From Silene latifolia (lineage: Eukaryota > Streptophyta > Magnoliopsida > Caryophyllales > Caryophyllaceae): a stretch of 64,000 bases of DNA. Both the position numbers and the translations under genes were made by a program. The DNA is taken from positions 11,858,001 through 11,922,000 of the forward strand of contig NC_133526.1 of assembly GCF_048544455.1 (NCBI RefSeq), given 5' to 3'. This document shows, one piece after another, positions 32,641 through 42,133 of this stretch. The notes under the pieces are model-generated. The model ran no database searches and was not told the origin of the DNA. It saw nothing but the letters and a program-made list of their open reading frames with translations. Position 1 is the first letter of the stretch; the number at the start of each line of letters is the position of its first letter.

Positions 32641-33580
32641 CATCCTTAATCATTATGATTGTTAATTATTTATCGAGTCATCCACTAATTAAAATCACTT
32701 GGTATAGAGTCATTGGTCAGGTGGGATAAATATATTTTTTATCATATGCATTTAGCATTGAGATGTGTATGCACCTCGATATTAAATAATTTTTTTTTCA
32801 TCCAGCATAAATAGGTACTTTATTTTGAATTTCAATGAGTCCTTAAACATTCATCGTATATTATTCAACGAATTGGTGACTTTTTTTTTTCAATGACACA
32901 AATTAAGTTAAATTTAATACGCGTAAAAAAGAGGATTTTAACTTGTTAGTCACATTTTTGAGTAACAAGTTTTTTTTGGTTAAGTATCATTGTATGTACT
33001 CGTAGAATAGGATCCCATCAATGAGAATTTTTACTTTAGGATCTTGGTAGGATAGATTAAAGAACTGTGTGATTAATACATTGTACTAGTAACGCACAAA
33101 TTAGTTGTCTTGTAACGTTTAGCGTGGTTGTAGGATAGGCATTCATTTAATTACTTACGTGTTCATTCCATTTCTTTTCAATCATTTGTTTACCTTTGAT
33201 ATTGGTACAATTATACAAAGGCCAACCTAATAAATAGGAGTCATTTACGTTGGTCGAATATTATAAACTGTTTCCTTTTGTTTTAGTACGAGTTCATAAA
33301 ATGATAACACTTTTTTTTTTTGTCAAATTGATTGTCTTTACAAAATCTGCACTTTGAAGAAAATCTTACCGGTGTCTAAACTTGTAGCCGAGAATTATGG
33401 TCAATCAAAACTTATTCGAAAAAAACTTTGACTAATCATAACTCCCGACTACGAGTTCAGAATTAAGGCCTTTACGAGATAATTGGTCTGGTTTGAAAAA
33501 AAAATGATCGCTTTACGAGATAAGGGGTACAAGTAAGAAAATCTTAAAAAAATAATAACAAAAGATTAAGACATAAGATT
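32641..33580. other. Intergenic, no gene seen
   Basis: AT-rich sequence with several poly-T runs downstream of the S1-type gene. Confidence 0.5.
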
Positions 33581-33586
33581 ATCAAT

Positions 33587-33592
33587 TTTATT
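33587..33592 (-). terminator. Polyadenylation signal of the S1-type gene
   Basis: AATAAA on the minus strand about 35 bp after the stop codon. Confidence 0.6.
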
Positions 33593-33625
33593 ACCATTAT
33601 TTCCAATCACAAGCATTAATGTATT

Positions 33626-34096
33626 TTACACACCAATGTTGGTGGTATTCCACTTATGCTTAAACACAAAAATCTTTCGTTGAATATGATATAAATACAC
33701 ACCAGCATCAGTAGCTTTATAAATACAATGTCGTCCTCCACAATTATTGTCAACAAAACCCTCTCTATCCTTGAATGCCTCAAACGTTAGATGACCCTTT
33801 GTCCAATTTGTGTCACATTTATGCTTTGTGGTGTAGTAAATTGCCGTCCAAAAAGCACTTGTAAAGTTTGTATTCGCGGCTAAATGTTTGGTTCCGAGAT
33901 CACCATCTCCATAACAATGCACATCGAGTGCATTGTTACCGGATAATTTGTTCATAACAACGATGTGGAATATGCATGGTCTAAAGCCTGGATATGCCTC
34001 AACTGTTGTTTGATGTTGTGTGTTAATGTTGCATGATAATATTATCGCGATTGTAATTAACAAGGTTATGTTCTTAGAAAAACTAATTGGGCTCAT
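33626..34096 (-). CDS. S1/SPH-type self-incompatibility protein homologue
   Basis: Intronless 156-residue secreted protein of the plant self-incompatibility S1 family. Papaver S1 is the pistil determinant in poppy; most SPH members have unknown roles, often in reproductive or developmental signalling. Residues 1-25 form a hydrophobic signal peptide. The mature part shows the family signature: FHIVVMNKL (43-51), LDVHCYGDGDLG (57-68), HLAANTNFTSAFW (71-83), TTKHKC (89-94) and GVYLYH (132-137). Cys61, 94, 119 and 124 fit the four family cysteines, with extra Cys at 22 and 41. N-glycosylation motifs are at 77 and 97. Start is the only upstream ATG; length is usual. It lies alone between MITEs. 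The conserved Trp in the C-x-W position is Tyr here (HCIY). Confidence 0.9.
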   Translation of the reverse strand: MSPISFSKNITLLITIAIILSCNINTQHQTTVEAYPGFRPCIFHIVVMNKLSGNNALDVHCYGDGDLGTKHLAANTNFTSAFWTAIYYTTKHKCDTNWTKGHLTFEAFKDREGFVDNNCGGRHCIYKATDAGVYLYHIQRKIFVFKHKWNTTNIGV

Positions 34097-34177
34097 AGTT
34101 GAGTGTCAAATTTGAAGGTTGTTTTTTTGTTTTTAAGGTTGGAATGAGAATGGTCGATGTATGACTGAGCGTGACTG

Positions 34178-34189
34178 TATATATATATA
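34178..34189 (-). promoter_or_regulatory. TATA box of the S1-type gene
   Basis: TATATATATATA, 82-93 bp upstream of the ATG on the minus strand, a normal position for a short 5' UTR. Confidence 0.6.
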
Positions 34190-34196
34190 CAGTATA

Positions 34197-35197
34197 CATG
34201 GGAGTTCTAAAGTCACATTTCACGATAATATTTGCTTTTTATTTAAAGAATTAAAAGTATAGTAAATTGTGGCTTTAGAATTCACAAGTAATAAATGTAG
34301 TATAATGGATAGGGCATTAAAAAGTAGTATATCACTCTCTTCATGTGTCCTGACTCCTAAGTATGACCGGCCTTTGTTGTCTTCTAGATCATAATTTCAT
34401 ACCATTTTAGCATCGGATAAGAAGGAATTGAAAGTCTTGCATAAGATATTCATTATCCGTCTTAAACTTAGAAAAGGTCAAATACTATTACGTGGTGATA
34501 ATAAAGATAAAACTTGTGATATTTCCTAGGGAATTTACCATGTAATTTGGTATATATATTTGAGTCGTTTTAAATTTAGAAGAATTTGTAAAGAAGAAAA
34601 AAAACAAAATACACATCTATAAGTAAACCTTGCAAGATAAACCCAAACATTTATCTAGGTGCTGTTTGGCCTTGTTTGTGTAAAATAGATTTTACTTCTT
34701 AAAAGGGGTTTATTCACAAGTTACTTTTTGGAAAAGTTTTGGTTGTTTGGTCATACTTTTGTAAAAGCGGTTTATAGAAAATGTATGTGTTTGGCCTAAC
34801 TACTTCCATACCACTTTTGTTTTTCTTTTTTGGTTGTTTATGTGAAAAGTGGAAGTAGAAGTAGAAGTAGAAGTAGAAAATATCTACTTCTACTTTTGGA
34901 GGTGATTAATTAGTTTTTAACTTTTTAAAAGTAGTTTTAAAACTCCTAATTTAGCTTGTTTGGCCAAGCTACTGCTTTTTCAGTTACAAAAACACTTTTA
35001 AAGCTTGGTCAAACAGCACCTTACATGGGAGTTCTAAAGTCACATTCACTGTCGCGTGTGTCCTAGTACGATCGTTTATCAATATAATGATTTCATACCA
35101 TATTATGGTAAGAAGATAAGGAAACAAGATATACATTTATAATTGTCTATTAAATTATAAAACATTTATTACATGGAAGTTCTAAAGTCACATTCAC
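34197..35197. repeat. Three copies of an ACATGGRAGTTCTAAAGTCA motif upstream of the S1-type gene
   Basis: Near-identical about 25-bp copies at 34197-34220, 35023-35048 and 35171-35197. The first touches the TATA region, the others lie about 0.9-1.1 kb upstream, and a MITE sits just before the second. They look like a duplicated promoter segment. Confidence 0.7.
34658..35020. mobile_element. MITE with GGTGCTGTTTGGCC-type ends
   Basis: 363 bp with inverted ends GGTGCTGTTTGGCC and GGTCAAACAGCACC. Flanks CTA and TTA would be an imperfect 3-bp target. The interior has inverted GAAGTAGAAGTAGAA and ATCTACTTCTACTT blocks. No coding. Confidence 0.75.
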
Positions 35198-35518
35198 TCC
35201 ATAAATATTTCTTAAAAGCAATAACAATAATGATTCTTAGTCTTGGGGTCATTTCTAAGTCCAAAATAAAAAGTTTTTCTATTGCAAGTAAAATGTCGTT
35301 CTTAATTTTAAAAATTGAGTTCCAAAATAAGAACTTGGTTGTTCATACATGAGAATTTGAGAACCAATAAGCATACTTTGAAAAATGTAGAAGACCAATT
35401 ACTTATTTTCTATTTTTTTATTTAAAAACTTTATACAATTGTCAGTTGTCACCCATTGTGGACAAAAGTTTTTAAACATTGAACTAATAAAATATGATAT
35501 GGCATAACAAGAACTTAA

Positions 35519-35827
35519 GAGCATCTCCAATGGTTGAGCAAAAGGACTTGCTTGCAAATTCTTAAAGTTTCAAGCTAGTTGCTCAACCATTAGAGAGCTT
35601 CACATGAACTAGCTTCATTTGAGCAACTAGCTCCATGGAGCTAGTAGCTCAAATGGACCCACAAAGTGATCATATATGCCAATTAAATAAATGTATTTGA
35701 GTTCATTTAAGCAACAACTCTTATAGCTTAACCATTGAAGGAGTTTGTAGCTTAAAAGTGTTATAGCTAAAAAAGGTGATGTGGAAAGTTAAGCTACTTG
35801 AGTTGTTGCTTACCATTGTGGATGCTC
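35519..35827. mobile_element. PIF/Tourist-type MITE, GAGCATC ends
   Basis: 309 bp with ends GAGCATCTCCAATGG and CCATTGTGGATGCTC, flanked by TAA (35516-35518, 35828-35830). Inverted internal GAGCAACTAG/CTAGTTGCTC modules are present. Confidence 0.88.
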
Positions 35828-36090
35828 TAATATAAAATTCTTCTATTGCTATTGCTCTAAGTATAACATTTATCAATAATACTTACTTAATTTTAATATA
35901 ATAATATAAAATGGCATCTTGAACCTCTTTTGAAGTGCCATGTATCACGTCTAAGTTTCTTCCACCTAAAATAGGTATCTATACTATACAATCATCCCTA
36001 CTTTTATTTATTAGGCAACTATTAATAAAGAAAAAAATGGTAAAACTATTCATTTTACTACCACAAATAACATTATACCTCCAGTGGTAC

Positions 36091-36294
36091 AATAGTATCA
36101 TACAACCAAGTTATATCTTATCGAGCATATGTGTAATTTTTTTGAGCTTTCTTAAAGTTAATTTTTTTTTTATGTTTAAGTGAGTGAGTTCAGAAAATTT
36201 ATGGTATAGCTCGATTTTTTTAAAACAAAACCCAAAAACTTTATTATATAGCTCGGGTTCTAGAGCATACAACTGGGTACAACTGGTTGTAGGA
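36091..36294. mobile_element. ATACAACCAGTTGTAT-family MITE, copy 2
   Basis: Left ATACAACCAAGTTATAT and right GTACAACTGGTTGTA, with an interior (TATGTGTAATTTTT, GTGAGTTCA, AAAACAAAAC) matching 21901-22121. More diverged at its ends than copy 1, so boundaries are approximate. Confidence 0.65.
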
Positions 36295-36299
36295 TCTAT

Positions 36300-37844
36300 T
36301 AACTGTTTTACTACACCCCTTGGCCTTTCATCTTCCTTTAACTTAATCTCATAATAAATTTTTATTTATCATCAACTATTAATGAAAAAAAAAACTAATA
36401 TTAAACATTTTAATACACCCTTTCGCCTTTCATTTTCCCTTAACTTACTCTCATGATAAATGAATGAAAAAAGTATAATCTTAGTCGTTATATAAAGTTT
36501 CACAATTTCTCATAGTATTTGATATCTTCTCATTATTAAATGTTATTTTTCCTCCTACCATTTTTCAAAATTCATATAAAATTTTGTATTGTATATTTAA
36601 TTGTGTTTAGGCACGTATTATAAGGCTTATAGTTGTTGTTATCCTAGGTGATTTTATGTAATAAATTTGATAAAAAAAAATATTATTTTGGCAGGCGGTT
36701 ATTCTACATGTCGCTCCCTTTGATTTTGTTTCTTAACATCAGATATTGGCATTTAAACTCTCTGTTATTATTAAGTTTGTATTAGTTGATATTGTGAATT
36801 TATTTGATAGTTTTACAATTATAGAGTGTAACTAATCTCTCTTGCACATAGTACCGAATGGGTACAATTTTTTGAGGGTAAGATGTGTTAACATTTGCTA
36901 AAGAATTCTATGATTGTTTTATATAATAATGAGTATATTTGTTGCGATCTCTTCTTTTCTTATGTGTTTTTTTTAATATGAGAACATTACATGAGTTAAT
37001 ATGGATATAGTACATACTCAAAATTAATTATAATTTTAATTTATTAGCTTTCTTACAAATTGTCAATATTCTTTTATTTATATTAGGTATACGACTGCAA
37101 CTCTGTGAGATCACATTATACTAATGACATGGACTGATGGGTGGGGGAAAACATTAGTATTTTCCTTTAGTGGGTTAAGTTAGAAAATTGTTGGAATTTA
37201 TTCTATAAAGGGTGATGTTTATGAGTCATATTGGTTGGGTAATTGACCATGGTAGAGCATTGTTTGGTGAAACTTTTTATGTATATTTAGTGGTTTGTAT
37301 AATGGGTCATAAATCTTTACCAAAAAAAATAATGGGTCATAAATGAAGTATGAAAAGCACAAATGATTATGATGTTCTAAAATTAACATTTGTTTTATTC
37401 AACTATTTCGTATAACTCCGTAATATTTAAGTGTACGTGGTCATTTCAACTTTTAGCAATATATAATGACGATAAACATACAAAACTATGTAAAAGAGAA
37501 ACACAAGCATCAAATTTTCAACGGCCTGTGAAATTCACAGTTTCAGAACTAGTTGTAACATAAAATGATGATGTTTGATCCGTCTTAATTTCAAATGGTA
37601 ATTCCGTCTAAAATAAGAATTTGCCTGGATCCTCTCCTCCTCTTCTCTATGCTCGAACCATGCTCCCACGCCCATGTATGTACTGATGTACCTCCTCCTA
37701 ACCCGACCCATTCCTCCGCCGTCACTTCTCCTAGCCCTAAACCACCACTAACACCGCTCCTTTAACCACCACCTCGTAGCCACATGTCTGACCCGCAAAG
37801 TCGCTACAAAATCCTACTAGAATCGCTACCACAAAGCCTTCGAA
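36300..37844. other. Intergenic, no gene seen
   Basis: AT-rich sequence with an imperfect tandem repeat at about 36310-36470 (CCTTTCATYTTCCYTTAACTT unit twice). 37630-37844 is C-rich with many CCACC-like triplets, possibly a non-coding relic of a genic sequence that the Helitron interrupts. Confidence 0.5.
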
Positions 37845-38703
37845 TCAATACTATATATTAAATCCAGAAACCAAGGGACTTCAATGTAATTAAAGAAAGT
37901 TATACAAATTAATTATACTATATAGTTTTAAATCAATAGCACCGTGTGATGGACCCAATTGAGGGATCTCAATGCAAATATTATATAGTTTGGGTTAAAA
38001 TTAAATTATATAGAAGCTTGGTAATTTTCCTAAACATGGTCAATTTCCTTAAAATAAAATAATTAATTAAAATGACCAATTTCCTTAAAATAAATTATAC
38101 TATATTGCATAATTCTTTCGATTTGATTTAATACATATATGTAATATATTTATATAAATATATAATCTCCTTAAAATTGCATGCCTAAGTAGTAAAAGTA
38201 ATTTCGTAAGTAAAGAAAATAATTGTAGTAACATTGGATATAATTATATGATAGTAATCACTCATTTGAATAGTAAAAGTAACAATATTATCAGCGAGAT
38301 TAGTGAAACTGGTAGAAACAACAACGGGAGTAGTGAAATAATTAATATTAATGCGGCAATAGTGAAAGTAACAATAATTACGACGGGAGGAGTGAAATTA
38401 TCAATATTAATGCAGTAGTAGTGACAGTAACAATAATTACGACGGGAGTAGGGAAAGTAACAATGATTACGGGCAAGTAGTGAAATGTTAATACTATTGT
38501 TTTATTAATAAGAGTAAAATATTAACAGCGAGAGTAGTGAATTTGTCTCAAAATTTATTTCATCGTAATTTTAGGATATGTCATAGAAAAATATATTAAT
38601 GATAAATTTATGGGTTATGCAACTTTAAATAATTTTATTTAATGGAAAAAAAAAATTAATGGTAAGTAGAGGTAGCCCGGGCAAAGCCGGGCACCAATAC
38701 TAG
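37845..38703 (+). mobile_element. Complete non-autonomous Helitron
   Basis: 859 bp. The 5' end is TCAATACTATATATTAA after A (37844). The 3' end is a GC hairpin (GCCCGGGCAAAGCCGGGC) followed by ACCAATACTAG and then T (38704). TC...CTAG between A and T with a 3' hairpin and no target duplication is diagnostic of Helitrons. No Rep or helicase coding, so it depends on another element. Confidence 0.93.
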
Positions 38704-39705
38704 TATATCCTAAAAGAACAACCATCCAGAACCCGTTCCTCTTCGTCAGAGTCCACGTTAACCACCGCCTTTCGTACCTCCATTGACTCTCTATCCTGTA
38801 CTTCCCTCTTATCTATTCACATAAAAGTCGACCCAAAACAGTAGACTTAGCATGTTGAAACCCGTGCCCCGAATCACCAAGTCAGACCATTTTCAAAGCT
38901 GTATAAACCGCTCCAAAACGTACTCAAACTGGCAAACACATCCTGATATCGATCTATTACGGACTCCTATACTATTCAAACATCGATTTCACACATGTAA
39001 AGAGAGTACACTGCCTTATTCTATCCTTTTTCTTTTGTTCTTTTTCTATGACTAACATCATTTGCATTAACTAAACATATACTAACTTTTTTTTAGCTGT
39101 TCCGGTTAATTGTGTTATCATTTATTTTTTGGCCAATATTCATAAAGGCGCGGATTCTTTTAAATAATTTCCAATACATAACATAAACTATAGTCACGAT
39201 GGATGTTTGATTTATTGGTACATTAAGAATATTAAAATTATATAACTTTTACATTTGTGTAAGTAAAAGATATATTGTGGTAAGCAATTTTGTGAAACAA
39301 ATGCATTGTAGTTATTCTTCAACTAGTTTTGTGGATTATTGTCCTGTTTTAGACTGTTTTTATGTGAAACTAAGCTTATTTTGTAAATATATTACTGTTA
39401 TGGTTTGTAATGTAAAGTTTGAGAACAATTATGTTGTACGAACTGTCGCTAAAAGCATTGAGAAACAGTTTGAGCATGGGAAAATTTTATGGTGCAATAT
39501 CTTTAAGGTACATGTTGTACTTGTAATGACGTGCTTATTGTTATTGTTGGACGGTGTATTGTTTTTGTTGTTGGGCCATGTAATGTACAAAAAAAATGGC
39601 AAGTTGCTGGGTTGTGTATTGGTTTTGTTGTTGGGCTATTTTTTTTTTCCTTTTTTGTTGGGTCGTGTTTGTTGTTGGGATTTGTTTTTGTTGCTGGGCT
39701 GTGTA
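38704..39705. other. Intergenic, no supported gene
   Basis: Contains a 148-codon frame (39277-39723) whose second half is low-complexity Leu/Val/Gly sequence from a TTGTTGGGC-type repeat. I do not regard it as a gene. Confidence 0.5.
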
Positions 39706-40060
39706 GAAAATTTTGGGGGCTGATTTATATCGACGACGTTTTAGTAAATATCGACGACGTTTTAAAAAAAAGACGATAACTGCCCTTCCACTCATACAAC
39801 ACTTTCTCTCTCTAAAAAATTTCCTCTCAACTTCAACTAAATTAAAACAACAACAACAACAACAACAATTAACAACACGACGGATCTCGAATCACCGGTA
39901 CTTAAACAACTTAATCGCTTCATTATTTGGTTAATTTTTTTTTTCCGCACCGCTAAATCTATTCGATAATTGATTTACGTCACGTATTGACTTAGTAATA
40001 ACAAACATTGCAATTTTTCTGCGTAAATCTGAAATTTGTAACCCAAAGGTTGAACCATGG

Positions 40061-40602
40061 ATAGGGTTGTTCACTCAGTGGTCCGGACCAAAGACCAGAC
40101 CGGACCGGACCATTTGGTCCGGACCAAACCGGACCGAATTTTGTTTGGTCCGGTCCACGGTCCACCTATTTACTCAACTTTGGTCTTCGGTCCGGTCCTG
40201 GACCAAATCGAATAGACCGCGATGACCGAATTTAACCATGAGCAAAGTTATGAAAGAAAAGAAGTTTTAAAATTGTAATATGATTGATTTTATTTTCTAC
40301 TTTGTTTACACGTATTATAAGATGTGTAATTATGTAGTTAAGTCTAGTAAGAAAATAGACTTGTTTATTTTGATCGTTACGAACTTCTCGAGTTCTAGTT
40401 TTATATGCTAAAACATGTCAATGACAATAATATTTGGTCCACTTTGATCCATTTGGTCCGGTCCACTCGTTTTTATGGTCCAGACCGGACCGGACCAATA
40501 TTAATATGGTCCGGTCCTCGGTCCACCTCTTAACCCTTCTTTGGTCTTCGGTCCAGAGAGTTTGGTCCGGTCCGGTGCGGTCCCGGACCAATGAACACCC
40601 CT
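40061..40602. mobile_element. hAT MITE nested in the Mutator-like element
   Basis: 542 bp with ends ATAGGGTTGTTCACTCAG and CAATGAACACCCCT (inverted). A perfect 8-bp duplication AACCATGG lies at 40053-40060 and 40603-40610. Both ends carry dense GGTCCGGACC repeats, as in hAT subterminal regions. Confidence 0.93.
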
Positions 40603-40610
40603 AACCATGG

Positions 40611-40930
40611 ACCAAACTTTGAGATCTAACGTTCAGCCATGGACCAAACGTTGAAACCCAACGTTTGTCGTGGTCCAAACGTGGGAAACCAACGTTGGCC
40701 GTGGTCCAAACGTTGGAATCCCACGTTTGGCCACGAAGATTTTTTATTTTATTTTTATTTTTTTTAAAAATTATTATTTTTTTTTTTTTAAAAAAAAAGA
40801 AAATTCTCCGTTACCAAACGTGGGAAACCAACGTTGGTTTCCCACGTTTGGATCATGGCAAACGTTGGTTTTCAACGTCTGGTCCATGGTCGATTGTTGA
40901 ATCTCAATATTTAGTCCATGAATTAGTTCA
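40611..40930. repeat. CCAAACGTTGGAAxCCAACGTT minisatellite
   Basis: Diverged 25-35-bp units containing GGTCCAAACGT and CCAACGTT, some inverted, interrupted by a T-rich stretch. The first unit (ACCATGGACC) continues from before the hAT insertion. Confidence 0.7.
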
Positions 40931-41339
40931 TTTTTTTTAAAAAAAAAAACCGTGTTTAATACGTTTATTTGCCAATTTTTTAAATTTATTTAAGTTTTCT
41001 AGTCGATGTGCGTTAATTTCTAACATCTTTTAATTGGTTTAATGCAATGAGAGATCGAAATGTAGTTGGTTTTAGTAGAATTTGAGAAAAAATTGTTTAG
41101 AGAGAGAAAATAGTGTAATTATGCAAAGGGCATTATCGTCTTTTGGAATGAAAACGTCGACGATATTTACTAAAACGTCGACGATATTTACAAATCGGGA
41201 AAATTTTCTCTTGCTTCAAATTTTTTGTTGGGTTGTGTTTGTAATATCATGAACCTGTATTATTGTTGCTGGATGTTTAGCCGTTGGATGTTTTTAGTAG
41301 ACCTGGTAAACAAATTAGGTCGTGTAAGAACTGCTGCTA

Positions 41340-41475
41340 CTATCAGAAACTCCAATGGATATGGGAGCGAAAGCACGTGAAGCACTGGATGGCTACTTGG
41401 TTCAAGTATTGTCTTACAGACACAATATACACATTTTGGAATGTAAGAAACCGTAAAATTTTCAACAATTAAGTC
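41340..41475 (+). pseudogene. Small LINE-derived fragment
   Basis: Reading KHWMATWFKYCLTDTIYTFWNVRNRKIFNN resembles the end of LINE zf-RVT regions (IYxIWxERNxRIF). Short and isolated. Confidence 0.35.
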
Positions 41476-41560
41476 AAGCCCATACATATGTTTATCAAGC
41501 AAATCAAATTCATACTGGCAGTAAGAATGCTAGCATCTTATAAAGGATAAGTTTACAATG

Positions 41561-41575
41561 AGATCCTAGAGCATC
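41561..41575. repeat. Left target-site duplication of the LINE
   Basis: AGATCCTAGAGCATC, repeated perfectly at 50254-50268 after the poly-A. Confidence 0.95.
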
Positions 41576-42133
41576 GAATCTCTCTCTAAAAAATAAGAGA
41601 GAGCTTTCCTCTCTTTTCGAGAGCTTTTCCTGCTTTTCTATACATCTTCTCTCCTGCAAATCTGTTCTTTTTATCTTCCCAAAAGTGTTCTGACAGCTCA
41701 AGAAGTAGAAGGGGGTTGGGCTGGGAACCTATGGTAATATACATTCCGTATTAATTTTGCTCTACCGACTTGCAATGATTAACCTAGAATGAATTTAATT
41801 GGGCTTTTGAAACCCTAAATCCCCTTTCTGCAATTTGGGGGATTTCTGATTTTATCCATTCATGCTATCCTACATTCCTACCTATATCTCATCATTGTTT
41901 CTTCGCTCATTTAATTGGCTTCGTTTAACCCTAATCCATAATTCTTGATCTTTGATCTTCTTTCACGTGTAAATCTTTCTTTATTATCTCAATAATTTCC
42001 CTGCTACTTCTTTAATTGGTTGTCGTTTGCTTTTAGTTTTGCTCTTCGATCTTCCCAAATCCGCTTTGAGGTGTCAATTAAGATTGACGTATCATTTCTC
42101 TAACTTCCCCTCTTATTATTTAAGCTGATCATC

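Larger units (their letters stand above)
39715..41198. mobile_element. Mutator-like non-autonomous element with long TIRs
   Basis: The 9-bp target GAAAATTTT flanks it at 39706-39714 and 41199-41207. The ends are inverted for about 70 bp. Each arm contains two tandem copies of an ATATCGACGACGTTTTA-like unit (39728-39765; inverse at 41148-41190) followed by AGACGATAAnnGCCC. No transposase. It hosts a hAT MITE (40061-40602) and a minisatellite. Confidence 0.9.

Noticed and set aside
39277..39723. 148-codon hydrophobic frame that could look like a membrane protein
   Set aside because: The second half is a low-complexity TTGTTGGGC-type repeat; no start context, no neighbours, no recognised family.
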